From the NCBI GenBank assembly GCA_029557815.1, contig JAKQHX010000049.1, positions 1-41,711 on the forward strand: a stretch of DNA of 41,711 bases, read 5' to 3'. Made by a program: the position numbers and the translations under genes. Shown here in pieces: positions 25,354-33,152 of this stretch. Positions within the stretch are counted from its first letter, which is position 1, and each line of letters starts with the position of its first letter. Source of the stretch: a bacterium. GTDB taxonomy: Bacteria > Patescibacteriota > Saccharimonadia > Saccharimonadales > JAGQNK01. A model generated the notes under the pieces. That model ran no database searches, had not been told where the DNA came from, and saw nothing but the letters and a program-made list of their open reading frames with translations.

Positions 25354-25629
25354 AGAGTTTTTCATTTGAAAACTCTGGTGTTGATTTTGATATACTTGGA
25401 ACTTTTTGTGGGTTCTTTGGGAACCTACGATGTTCTAAGCTCGAAATCAACTTTTGAGAGACTTATGTGTGAGGTGGAGTTTTGGGAGGTGTTTTGATGT
25501 AAGGTGCTAAGGTTTTTTGTATGGTTGCCTTCAGCCCATATGCTAACTGCCAGATAGCTAACCTTCCATGAGACACCCCTTCGGGGTTTCTCATCGCGCG
25601 ATGCGCCGGAGTAAATCCGTCGCTCCGGC
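25354..25629 (+). ncRNA. candidate structured RNA opposite the mraZ-rsmH gap
   Basis: The 460-base gap holds no ORF but several strong helices: an 8-bp hairpin (25354-25376); a 72-base composite hairpin of about 26 bp (25380-25451: 25380-25387 with 25444-25451, 25395-25402 with 25432-25439, 25406-25415 with 25421-25430); ATGAGA-ACCCC with GGGGT-TCTCAT (25568-25594); and GCCGGAG/CTCCGGC (25605-25629). Three pairs of the long hairpin are G-U on the plus strand and would be C-A on the minus strand. The 25568 hairpin has a CUUCGG tetraloop only on the plus strand. A plus-strand RNA is inferred; ends and promoter are unclear. Confidence 0.4.
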
Positions 25630-25705
25630 TGCTCTTCCCGATAGGAAGCGCAAAAAGCCGATTATCTGACGACTGATCCGAATTTTTAAAGGACTGCCGG
25701 GGAAA

Positions 25706-26065
25706 TTACTGTGCTGCCGTGAGACGCCAGTATTTTCCTGCTCGTACTGCGGTAACGTCGCGGTCTATGCCTGCGTAGTCCAAAAGATGCTGCTCAATCA
25801 CGATGCGGCCTTGTTTTTCATCTAACGCCGCTTCCGTCTTGCCTGCCCTGAACTTGACGTTCAGGTCCGCTGTCCGTTCATCCAGGATATTGCCTTGGAG
25901 CTCTGGCTCCATCAGCTCATCCCATACAGACTTTGGATACAGGTGCAGATAGTTTTGGAATCCGCGTGTCAGCACTACTCCAGATGCAAACTCGTCTCGA
26001 AGCTCAGTTGGAATCGTCAACCTGCGCTTGTCGTCAAGCTTCCTCTCGAAATAATCTACTGCCAC
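25706..26065 (-). CDS. mraZ: transcriptional regulator MraZ
   Basis: The 119-residue protein has two tandem AbrB-like half-domains with the family motifs KLDDKRRLTIPTELR and LDEKQGRIVIEQHLL. MraZ oligomerises into rings and binds repeated TGGG boxes in its own promoter, repressing the dcw operon. The start is GTG at 26063-26065, set by the conserved MAVDYFERKLD beginning; only a weak GGGACGGG precedes it. Four matching repeats lie 66-111 bases upstream. Confidence 0.95.
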   Translation of the reverse strand: MAVDYFERKLDDKRRLTIPTELRDEFASGVVLTRGFQNYLHLYPKSVWDELMEPELQGNILDERTADLNVKFRAGKTEAALDEKQGRIVIEQHLLDYAGIDRDVTAVRAGKYWRLTAAQ

Positions 26066-26130
26066 ACGCCCGTCCCGTTTAAATTGCTAGTGGTTTTTAT
26101 TTTTTTGGATGAGTAGTCTTTTTTGGGCTA

Positions 26131-26182
26131 CCCACATTTACCCACTGACATCAGTCTACAACCCACCACTACCCACTTGCAA
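26131..26182 (-). promoter_or_regulatory. MraZ-binding repeats overlapping the mraZ promoter
   Basis: Four CCCAC boxes (GTGGG on the transcribed sense) begin at 26131, 26141, 26162 and 26172: two pairs with exact 10-base period, 21 bases between pairs. A promoter reads TTGCAA (26177-26182), 18 bases, TAGACT (26153-26158) across one pair. This is the known GTGGG-N5-GTGGG layout of MraZ operators and implies autorepression. Confidence 0.85.
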
Positions 26183-26198
26183 GTACTTTTATATGAAA

Positions 26199-26221
26199 TA
26201 ACGGCTAATCTATAGCCGTTA
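26199..26221 (-). terminator. hairpin after the small secreted-protein gene
   Basis: A perfect 9-bp stem TAACGGCTA/TAGCCGTTA with a 5-base loop, followed on the minus strand by a short T-containing tail (TTTCATAT). The weak U-tract makes it a possible rather than a certain terminator, insulating mraZ from the upstream gene. Confidence 0.45.
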
Positions 26222-26256
26222 TCCACAGTTTCGTCAAAGCATGCACCGTATCCACA
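26219..26256 (+). promoter_or_regulatory. two DnaA-box-like sequences
   Basis: TTATCCACA (26219-26227, perfect consensus) and GTATCCACA (26248-26256, one mismatch) are in direct orientation 29 bases apart, about 40-80 bases from the MraZ operator. Confidence 0.35.
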
Positions 26257-26291
26257 ACATGTGGTGTAAGGTCGCCGTATCGTGCCACTAA

Positions 26292-26723
26292 TTACTTGCG
26301 GCTGCCGTCGTCACCCAGAACTACTCCGCCAACTTTCAAGCACACAGCTGGGTCTACGTTCTGTATGCGAGCGACATCACCGGGTTGTGCTGCCATCGAC
26401 CCATCTATGAAGAACCGTGGGTCTTCGTCGCCATTTCTTACGCGGCCACCGGGTGTTACTACTTCTACTTTCTCACCCCGAACATCATCACCACTACGTT
26501 TGATGTCAGACCGTATACCGTCAATCGTATCTCCTGAATGAATGGGTACGTCACAAGCGGGTTGTGCAGCATTTGCACGAGCGCTATCAATAGCTCCTTC
26601 TACTACATGAGTAGTCGCACCACCGACAACTGCGCCGGTTCCCAATAAAGCTAGCGCCATTCCTCTACGGAATCGACGTGAAGGCATTTGGTTTGATTTT
26701 GCTGGGGTTGTTTCTTTTTTCAT
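26292..26723 (-). CDS. small membrane-anchored or secreted hypothetical protein (143 aa)
   Basis: The start is ATG at 26721-26723, because an excellent promoter (TTGACA, 18 bases, TATAGT) ends 9 bases before it; a 23-codon N-terminal extension would cross that promoter. The N-terminus is basic (RRFRRG), followed by a hydrophobic helix (~21-42, MALALLGTGAVVGGATTHVV), then an extracytoplasmic domain with two cysteines (one in PACDVPIHSGDTIDGI, one in AVCLKVGG). The phrase IHSGDTIDGI hints at a LysM- or SAF-like fold, but this is not firm. The mRNA would be nearly leaderless. Confidence 0.75.
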   Translation of the reverse strand: MKKETTPAKSNQMPSRRFRRGMALALLGTGAVVGGATTHVVEGAIDSARANAAQPACDVPIHSGDTIDGIRSDIKRSGDDVRGEKVEVVTPGGRVRNGDEDPRFFIDGSMAAQPGDVARIQNVDPAVCLKVGGVVLGDDGSRK

Positions 26724-26732
26724 AGTTTCTAT

Positions 26733-26762
26733 ACTATAGCACAAGTACGATGATTTTGTCAA
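26733..26762 (-). promoter_or_regulatory. strong sigma-70 promoter of the 143-aa gene
   Basis: A perfect TTGACA (26757-26762), 18 bases, TATAGT (26733-26738). The -35 box overlaps the last codons of yvcK. The hexamer ends 9 bases before the ATG, so the 5' leader would be about 3 bases. Confidence 0.75.
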
Positions 26763-27763
26763 CTTTCTTGTGTAAGTAAATCGATTAAACACACTGCTGT
26801 GGCTTCTGCGTCGTGGCGGATTAATGAACGATGGATAAACGTATCGTTCTCGTTGCGACTCGCACCCTGATGTGCGAGGAATTTGCCGCCAATCGCCTGG
26901 TAGTCGGCACTCTGCAATGCCGACTTGTCTACATGAACCGGAAATTCTCCGTCAAGCGCGTATGCCTCAAGCAATCGTTTAGTAGGCTTGTCTGTGTTAA
27001 ATAGCACGGTATCGATGGTTCCCTGGCCTATGAGCCTTTCTAACTCCGAGACGTAATCGTGAACCGTGAAGTCAGCAGTGTGATTCGGCTTGTTAATGAG
27101 ATTACAAACGTACACCACCCGGGCCCGAGCCTCAGATAAAGCCTCTTTTACGCCATTGACCAGTAGTGCTGGCATGAGTGATGCGTATAAATTCCCGGGC
27201 GCTATGACTATCAAATCCGCTCGAGCTATCGCAGATTTGGCTGCTGGGCTAATAGCTGCATCCGGCTCAAGCCAAAGCATCGGTGCGTCACGTTTGCCGC
27301 TAAACGAAGTTTTTTCGATCGTATACTGCCCAACTATTTGCCGATCGTGCAACTTCATACAAAGCTTGCAGTTAGTTAACGTCATTGGCACAACTTTGCC
27401 GCGAATATTCAAAACTTTGCTGGCGACTTTCACCGCCTCGGCAAAGTCATTCGTAGTCATTTCAACCGTACTAAGGAAAAGATTGCCGAATGAATGCCCT
27501 TCCCAGGAGCTACCGGCAGGATAGCGATAGTTAAATAGTGTACGAAGCTCTTCGGATGACTCACTGAGTGCCACCAAGCACTGCCGTATATCTCCAGGCG
27601 GCAATACACCGAACTCATCACGCAGTTGCCCCGTCGAGCCCCCGTCATCAGCCATATTTACGAGAGCTGTGATGTTCTTGGTGTGCTTCTTAAGTGCCTG
27701 TAATAGTGTAAAGCTGCCTGTGCCGCCGCCGATAACAACGATGCGAGGATTCAACTTTTCCAT
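26759..27763 (-). CDS. yvcK: YvcK/CofD-like gluconeogenesis factor
   Basis: The 334-residue protein has the nucleotide-binding start IVVIGGGTGSFTLLQALKK, the DDGGSTGQLRDEFGVLPPGD motif and EGHSFGNLFLSTVEM, all typical of the YvcK branch of the CofD fold. In Firmicutes and Actinobacteria YvcK binds UDP-sugars and tunes wall precursor supply. Its location next to the dcw cluster agrees with that. It follows the glycosidase gene by only 5 bases, with AAGG just ahead of the ATG, so the two are probably co-transcribed. Confidence 0.92.
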   Translation of the reverse strand: MEKLNPRIVVIGGGTGSFTLLQALKKHTKNITALVNMADDGGSTGQLRDEFGVLPPGDIRQCLVALSESSEELRTLFNYRYPAGSSWEGHSFGNLFLSTVEMTTNDFAEAVKVASKVLNIRGKVVPMTLTNCKLCMKLHDRQIVGQYTIEKTSFSGKRDAPMLWLEPDAAISPAAKSAIARADLIVIAPGNLYASLMPALLVNGVKEALSEARARVVYVCNLINKPNHTADFTVHDYVSELERLIGQGTIDTVLFNTDKPTKRLLEAYALDGEFPVHVDKSALQSADYQAIGGKFLAHQGASRNENDTFIHRSLIRHDAEATAVCLIDLLTQES

Positions 27764-27768
27764 ATACC

Positions 27769-29037
27769 TTAACCTTTATTGATATTTTTTATGCGAAGGG
27801 CAAACCACTTAGCGCTGGGACGAACCGTACGCCTCATACCATGGTCACGGTCGACTTTCACAAGCCCGAACTTCGGCCACCAGCCAAACTTCCATTCAAA
27901 ATTATCAAGCAGACTCCAGTGTAAATAGCCACGCAAATCCACCCCTTCACTTATGGCTTTTTCCATAGCTACAATGGTCTCTTCGAGCCACCATCGACGG
28001 TAGCCGTCCGAATCATCAGCGACACCGTTCTCGGTAATAAAAATTGGCTTCTTGTAGTGCGACCACGTCCTGAGCAACAACGGGTATAAGCCTTCTGGCT
28101 CCATGTACCAACCCAGATCACTGAGTGGCACTTTGGGGTTGTTTCGCCAGAAACCCTTGTAGTAATCACTAAAGTAATAATTAAACCCAACAAAATCCTG
28201 TTGTTTGCGACAACGGTTCAGAAACCACCAATTCCAATAATAGCGCATCCACTTAGTCGATATAGTGTCAATAAAGCTGTGTGGCCGTTTGGCTTGGATA
28301 TTAGCCAATTGGGCGGCTAAGCCGATTTGCAGGCTTGGCTTATGGTTCTTCAGAATTTTGTAGGCTCTCTTATGAGCCGCCAACAGGTTGAAATATACCC
28401 TTGAGGCATGAGCCACACCCTTTTCCTGGGGTGGCCACTCCCCTATCGCGTAACTCAGCGTCGTATAGACATTGGGTTCATTGAGCGTGATGACATATGT
28501 CAAATCTTCGGTCAGCTCTTCGGCGACCTTTTTCACGAAGCGCTCGAAATACTTCAGGTTACTTCGCTTTACGAAGCCGCCTTTGTCAGTGAACCACGTC
28601 GGCATCGTCCAGTGCCATAGGTTTGCAAACGGCTCAATGCGCCGGGCACGGAGCTCACGTATATATTCTCTGTAGTGTTCAATAGCAGCCTCATCCCACT
28701 TCCCTTCCTCAGGCTCGAGACGCGCCCATTCGATACCGAAACGAAACGCATTGAGATTCAGCTGCTCAATAATATCGAAGTCTTCTTTGTACCGCTTGTA
28801 GTGTTCAACTCCACGCCCAGATACGTAGTTGTTGGGATCTTCGGCCTGCTCTTTTATAGCTTGCCATGACGGCAAGGCCCCAAGCCGCTGATGTGCCGTT
28901 TGGGCTAGTTCTTTTGCGTGCGCCAGCTCCCAGACCGTCCACTGGTTCTCGCTACCACCGTCAACCTGGTGGCCCGCCGTACTCGCTCCCCAGAAAAAAT
29001 GTTTCGGAAATATTTTGTCATTATTGTTTTCATTCAT
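27769..29037 (-). CDS. GH1 family beta-glycosidase
   Basis: The 422-residue TIM-barrel enzyme has the N-terminal FPKHFFWGASTAGHQVDGG, acid/base Glu187 in TLNEPN, nucleophile Glu336 in FITENG, and the aglycone/substrate-binding HWSLLDNFEWKFGW. It should hydrolyse beta-glucosides or beta-galactosides, perhaps host or environmental oligosaccharides. There is no signal peptide, so it is cytoplasmic. An extended -10 (TGGTATAAT) ends 9 bases before the ATG and there is no Shine-Dalgarno sequence. Confidence 0.95.
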   Translation of the reverse strand: MNENNNDKIFPKHFFWGASTAGHQVDGGSENQWTVWELAHAKELAQTAHQRLGALPSWQAIKEQAEDPNNYVSGRGVEHYKRYKEDFDIIEQLNLNAFRFGIEWARLEPEEGKWDEAAIEHYREYIRELRARRIEPFANLWHWTMPTWFTDKGGFVKRSNLKYFERFVKKVAEELTEDLTYVITLNEPNVYTTLSYAIGEWPPQEKGVAHASRVYFNLLAAHKRAYKILKNHKPSLQIGLAAQLANIQAKRPHSFIDTISTKWMRYYWNWWFLNRCRKQQDFVGFNYYFSDYYKGFWRNNPKVPLSDLGWYMEPEGLYPLLLRTWSHYKKPIFITENGVADDSDGYRRWWLEETIVAMEKAISEGVDLRGYLHWSLLDNFEWKFGWWPKFGLVKVDRDHGMRRTVRPSAKWFALRIKNINKG

Positions 29038-29046
29038 CTAGCCAGC

Positions 29047-29055
29047 ATTATACCA
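29047..29055 (-). promoter_or_regulatory. extended -10 promoter of the GH1 gene
   Basis: TGG-TATAAT on the minus strand is a perfect extended -10; the hexamer is at 29047-29052, 9 bases from the start codon. The transcript would have a leader of about 3 bases. Confidence 0.65.
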
Positions 29056-29058
29056 GTC

Positions 29059-29772
29059 CTAACGATATTCGGGGTTTTCAAAATCAAAGCGCGTACCGGC
29101 ATCCCACGCTGTGCGTTGGTTGCCGTGCGCCGGTACCCCACCGGTATCCTTCAGTATTTTGGCAAAGTGCAACAGGTTCCAGGTCATAAACGTTACGTTT
29201 CGGTTCGTAAAGTCGTTTTCCGGACCGCCGGATCCTTCCTCGGAATAGCTTGGTCCTGGCCCGGCTGGACCGACCCAATAGGCATCTGCTTGCGGCGGTA
29301 TAGTGAAACCGACGTGCTGAAGACTATAGAGAATGTTCATCGCGCAATGCTTGGCACCATCTTCGTTGCCGGTGATAATCGTGCCACCAACCTTGCCATA
29401 GTATGCATACTGCCCGGCGTCGTTCAGTTCACCGGAATTTGCATACAGCCGTTCAATAAGCTTTTTTGTCTGCGAACTGTTATCTCCCAGCCATATCGGT
29501 CCGGCTATAACTACGATATCTGCATCTTTCACTCTCTTATACAGGTCCGGCCATTCGTCAGTCTTCCAGCCATGCTCCCGCATATCCGGATAGACGCCAG
29601 TCGCAATGTCATAATCAATCGGACGTATGGCCTCTGTTTTTACACCTTGCTTATCCATAATCTTTTTACTGACTTCGAGCAGCGCATCGGTATTGCTCGA
29701 CTCAGGTGATTTCTTGAGCGTGCAATTAAAAAACAGCGCCCTCAAACCAGAATAATCCTGTCGTTGACCCAT
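29059..29772 (-). CDS. flavodoxin-like NAD(P)H-dependent FMN reductase
   Basis: The 237-residue protein has a flavodoxin fold: ALFFNCTLKKSPESSNTDALLEVSKKIM is the phosphate-binding loop, and VVIAGPIWLGDNSSQTKKLIERL and GGTIITGNEDGAKHCAMNILYSL are the flavin-contacting segments seen in the NADPH-dependent FMN reductase/WrbA-like superfamily. The exact acceptor is unknown. In contrast to its neighbours it has a strong Shine-Dalgarno (AAGGAGGGG) and a TACAAT -10 further up, thus a normal leader. Confidence 0.85.
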   Translation of the reverse strand: MGQRQDYSGLRALFFNCTLKKSPESSNTDALLEVSKKIMDKQGVKTEAIRPIDYDIATGVYPDMREHGWKTDEWPDLYKRVKDADIVVIAGPIWLGDNSSQTKKLIERLYANSGELNDAGQYAYYGKVGGTIITGNEDGAKHCAMNILYSLQHVGFTIPPQADAYWVGPAGPGPSYSEEGSGGPENDFTNRNVTFMTWNLLHFAKILKDTGGVPAHGNQRTAWDAGTRFDFENPEYR

Positions 29773-29804
29773 CTTGACCCCTCCTTACCCAAATATTGTA
29801 CAGG

Positions 29805-30524
29805 TTAGGCCTTTGCCCGAGCAGCAAGATAAAATACTTTTTGTTCGGCCGGCAGTCGTTCGATGGCATATCGCAACTGGGTCCGGGGCATTTCGTGGGC
29901 ATGCTTATCAAGGAAATCTGTAAGTAATTGCTCGTCAACCCGTTTACCTACTTCCCGCAGCATCCAGCCGACAGCCTTCTGGACAAGATCGCGCTCGTCA
30001 TGAAGTAGAATCTCGGCCAAGTCCAGTGTCGTTAGCGGATCACCCTTTTTGATATAGCGGAATGTACTTAGGATAGCCACGCGTTTTTCCCAAATATCAC
30101 TGCTTTTAGCGAGTGTGTGTAACAATTTTCTATCGGCGTTCTCCAAATGTGCGCCCACCACATGTTCGGCCGATACGTCTATGATATCCCAACTATTTAT
30201 CCGGCCTATCCGGACATTTTTCATATAAAGGTCAAATATGTTCTGCTTTTCATCGTCACTCGCATTCGGGTAGGCATTAGCAAGCATAATCACTGCTGCT
30301 ACCCTATGTTCATGAACTGCACTATCTAGTAATTTTTGCACCTCTTGCAATGGTAGGCCACGAAAGGTTTTGCAAACCTGACGTGTCAGCGGCACCTTCA
30401 CCCCAATGAAAACGTCGCCCTCGCCATATTGTCCTGGCCCCGTTTTGAAGAACCGTTGCAACACTGGTACGTTATCAGTTACGGCATGGCTTTGCAGTGC
30501 TGCTTTTACATCATCTGCAGTCAT
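29805..30524 (-). CDS. DNA alkylation repair glycosylase, AlkD family
   Basis: The protein is built of HEAT-like helical repeats, with the family's VKVPLTRQVCK, NSWDIIDVSAEHVVG, WEKRVAILSTFRYI and DLVQKAVGWMLREVG segments. The NSWD...D stretch and the W-x-R-R/K-V-A-I motif form the DNA and alkylated-base pocket of AlkD, which removes N3/N7-alkylpurines. ATG at 30522-30524 gives 239 residues and lies 2 bases after the upstream stop; a TTG two codons earlier (30530) would overlap that stop instead. It is coupled to the NYN gene. Confidence 0.9.
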   Translation of the reverse strand: MTADDVKAALQSHAVTDNVPVLQRFFKTGPGQYGEGDVFIGVKVPLTRQVCKTFRGLPLQEVQKLLDSAVHEHRVAAVIMLANAYPNASDDEKQNIFDLYMKNVRIGRINSWDIIDVSAEHVVGAHLENADRKLLHTLAKSSDIWEKRVAILSTFRYIKKGDPLTTLDLAEILLHDERDLVQKAVGWMLREVGKRVDEQLLTDFLDKHAHEMPRTQLRYAIERLPAEQKVFYLAARAKA

Positions 30525-30526
30525 TT

Positions 30527-31105
30527 TCAAGAGGTTGGTTTCCGCCGTTTGTGATCAAAGTAAGCTAGTTCCCGCCGTGACTGGTCGATACGATCAACGT
30601 ACTTGTCATAGGCGTTATAGAGACCAGAGTAGTGTCCGCTAGGTGCTAGTAGTTTCAGCAACTTACCCTCTTGCTCCAAATACTCCACCAGTGAGTAAAA
30701 ATCGCCGTCACCAGAAACAATAACAGCCTTGTCGTAGTTTTTTAGCTCTTTCATGGCCCACAACACCAAGTCTGCATCGATGTTACCTTTGGTCTTTTTT
30801 TCTTCTTCTCTGTCGGATTTATCCTTTGGATCAGTTTTTTCTGTCACCTCTGGACGCGGCCTGGTCATGTCAAAAGTCGGCTTTAGAACGACCATGTAGC
30901 CAGTGTCGTGTAGTTGGACGTACATGTCCTCGAACTCCGGCACATAACCAATGAACATAAAGGCTTTTGTTACGCCGTATTTTTCTGTCAGATGTTCGCG
31001 AAATTTGCGCCAATCCATTTTCCAGCCTAGCCGCTGAGTACTGATGTTCAGGTTCTGGCTATCAATAAAAGCGTAGATATTTTTCTTTTTCCGGCGGCGT
31101 CTCAT
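30527..31105 (-). CDS. NYN domain (LabA/DUF88-like) putative ribonuclease
   Basis: The 192-residue protein has the PIN-like NYN fold: IYAFIDSQNLNIS carries the first acidic residue, GNIDADLVLWAM the second, and VIVSGDGDFYSLVEYL the third and fourth. These Asp residues typically coordinate Mg2+ in RNA cleavage. An Arg/Lys-rich start and a charged insert (~85-105, many Lys/Glu/Asp) suggest RNA binding. TAGACT ends 6 bases before the ATG and there is no Shine-Dalgarno sequence, so the mRNA is predicted leaderless. It ends in TGA and couples to alkD. Confidence 0.88.
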   Translation of the reverse strand: MRRRRKKKNIYAFIDSQNLNISTQRLGWKMDWRKFREHLTEKYGVTKAFMFIGYVPEFEDMYVQLHDTGYMVVLKPTFDMTRPRPEVTEKTDPKDKSDREEEKKTKGNIDADLVLWAMKELKNYDKAVIVSGDGDFYSLVEYLEQEGKLLKLLAPSGHYSGLYNAYDKYVDRIDQSRRELAYFDHKRRKPTS

Positions 31106-31118
31106 ACCATTAGTCTAT

Positions 31119-31499
31119 CTACCTATGGCCTGCGATACAAATCATATTGCCGCTGGGATCCTTGAACCAGGCCGCTTTGTAGTTGCCCGTCACATACATT
31201 TTGTCTTCGGCTACAATTTTCTTACCACGACTATCACGAAGCTCGAATTTTACGCCACGCCCTTTCAATATCTGTACGAGTTTTTCGGGGTCAGGTACCA
31301 GCCAGATAACAGCCGGTGTCTTACTCGTGCCCGCAAATTCTGATACATATAAGGCAAACCGGGTGCCGCCCGCGTGATACCACACACCCATTTCATCTTC
31401 GTCAATAATGTCCATGCCAAGCGTTCTACTATAAAAGTCTATCGACTTCCTTAAATCTTTCACGGGGATAGTCGCGTATAACGGTATATCGCTTAGCAT
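31119..31499 (-). CDS. VOC (glyoxalase/bleomycin-resistance) superfamily protein
   Basis: The 126-residue protein has two beta-alpha-beta-beta-beta halves: PLYATIPVKDLRKSIDFYSRTLGMDIIDED opens the first and AAWFKDPSGNMICI closes the second. His, Tyr or Glu ligands typical for metal-dependent members are only partly evident, so the substrate cannot be given. The ATG at 31499 fits the family N-terminus. A TTG at 31541 gives 14 more residues and has a better Shine-Dalgarno (AAGGAG, 4 bases away), so the longer form cannot be excluded. Confidence 0.85.
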   Translation of the reverse strand: MLSDIPLYATIPVKDLRKSIDFYSRTLGMDIIDEDEMGVWYHAGGTRFALYVSEFAGTSKTPAVIWLVPDPEKLVQILKGRGVKFELRDSRGKKIVAEDKMYVTGNYKAAWFKDPSGNMICIAGHR

Positions 31500-31561
31500 G
31501 GCGAAACCTTTCGCTTGGGCTACAAAAGAGCCTATTTTCAATATACTCCTTTTTGCGATGT

Positions 31562-33100
31562 TTATCTGCGTTTTTCTAGGATCCGTATAGCATCCTCACC
31601 AAAGTGCTTTTTGAGCCGGGCGCGAATAGAGCCGGGATGACGTCCAAAAACTTTGGTAAGCTCCTTGACCGATATGCTAGCCTCGGCATCGAACAGCTTC
31701 ACAAGTTTCGCGTCATCAGACTCCGCCCACGGTTTGTACGCGTTCGGGTATTTTTCACGCATTTTATCGACTTTTTCACTCCATGTCCCAGGCGTTTGCG
31801 GCATCCTTGCGGTTTCTTTTTCACGCTGTCTAGCACGCTCCCGCAAATATTCAAATCGCGCGGCATCCTGCGCCGAACGGCTGCGCAAAGTCTCATCAAT
31901 CTCCAGCGCAACCGGACTAACGCGCAGTGCCATCTGATTGATACCGGCCAGACTGAGTGTCTCCAGGCTCCGCACCCTCGACAGAGCGACGTAACCCATC
32001 CCCTCTACGAACGCCCTGCGCAGATCGACACGCGCGGCATCCAATGTCATGCCCTGGCTTTTGTGTACGGTAATTGCCCAGGCCAGACGAAGTGGAATCT
32101 GACTCAAGCTCGCCCGTTTCTTATCCCCATCGCGTAGCTCCCAGGTTTCGGGGGTTATGGTAATTGTGCGTCCATTTTTTAGCTCGATAACCGGATATCC
32201 TGTATCGTTTTCAAAATCGATGACAACCCCAAGCGAACCGTTGACGTACTTTTTCTCCGGGTTGTTGCGAATACACATCACAAACGCACCTTTTTTGAGT
32301 ACAAGCTCTTCTTGTGCCAAGCACGATCTCTTAAGCGTATCGACATACGTAGATTTGCCACTGGTGTCCATAGCATAGACATGCGCCTCGTCATCAAGCT
32401 GCTGTAGGCGCGCCTGGTTAATTGCGTCGACATCCACGTTTGTGGTGTGAAGCTCGGTGGCCTCATCAAACGGGTCATATGCACCACGACGCTGGAGTAG
32501 GGCCTCTGCATGCCGGCGGCGCACATCACCAGCCCTGATAGCGTTGAGAATTTCTAAAAATTCATCATCGTTTTGGCGATGCTGCTCGGTCAGATAGCAA
32601 ACTGCCGGGCTTAATCGCTGCCAGACGGTAGCGTTGACCACAAACCCACCTGGCCGGCTACCCTGACGCGTCACTGGCGGCAGCTGAAAGAAGTCACCAC
32701 ATAAAACAACCTGAATACCTCCGAACGGCTCGTCACTTTCGCGGACTTTCCGAGCTACCTCATCTACCATATCCAAGCGGTAGTCATGCAACATTGAAAT
32801 TTCATCGATAATAAGCACATCTGTTTTCCGGATCGTATCACGCCGGCCCTTCAAAAGCCCCTCGTAAAACTTGGCTGGCAGTTCGTCATGGATACCAATG
32901 CCACTCCACGAGTGAATCGTATTCCCGTTCAAGTGAGTTGCCGCCAAGCCAGTGGTAGCGGTCACAGACACGTGCTTGCCCGCAGCTTTTGATCGCCGGA
33001 TAAACTCATGCAGTACATACGTCTTGCCGGAACCGGCCGGTCCGGTCAGTAGCACGCTCTCACCCGTCCCCATAATCTCTAGTGCCAAGGCCTGATCCAT
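31562..33100 (-). CDS. Pif1-like DNA helicase with C-terminal HTH
   Basis: The 512-residue superfamily 1B helicase has Walker A GPAGSGKT (20-27), Walker B VLIIDEISMLH, VVLCGDFFQLPPV (motif III), YLTEQHRQ (motif IV) and AWAITVHKSQGMTLD...VALSRVRSLETL (motifs V-VI). Residues ~445-512 add a small helix-turn-helix of the Myb/GcrA type (PWAESDDAKLVKLFDAEASISVKELTKVFGRHPGSIRARLKKHFG). Pif1 helicases unwind 5'-to-3' and process G-quadruplexes and stalled forks. TATACT ends 10 bases before the ATG, giving a near-leaderless transcript. Confidence 0.93.
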   Translation of the reverse strand: MDQALALEIMGTGESVLLTGPAGSGKTYVLHEFIRRSKAAGKHVSVTATTGLAATHLNGNTIHSWSGIGIHDELPAKFYEGLLKGRRDTIRKTDVLIIDEISMLHDYRLDMVDEVARKVRESDEPFGGIQVVLCGDFFQLPPVTRQGSRPGGFVVNATVWQRLSPAVCYLTEQHRQNDDEFLEILNAIRAGDVRRRHAEALLQRRGAYDPFDEATELHTTNVDVDAINQARLQQLDDEAHVYAMDTSGKSTYVDTLKRSCLAQEELVLKKGAFVMCIRNNPEKKYVNGSLGVVIDFENDTGYPVIELKNGRTITITPETWELRDGDKKRASLSQIPLRLAWAITVHKSQGMTLDAARVDLRRAFVEGMGYVALSRVRSLETLSLAGINQMALRVSPVALEIDETLRSRSAQDAARFEYLRERARQREKETARMPQTPGTWSEKVDKMREKYPNAYKPWAESDDAKLVKLFDAEASISVKELTKVFGRHPGSIRARLKKHFGEDAIRILEKRR

Positions 33101-33152
33101 CAGACTATTTAGTATAGCGAACCGCTTACGTTTTTTCTGTTGTACTATTTTT

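Noticed and set aside
28918-29709. 263-codon plus-strand open frame
   Set aside because: It lies antisense to the GH1 start and to the flavodoxin-like gene, both with clear family motifs; its translation has no recognisable domain and no ribosome-binding site.
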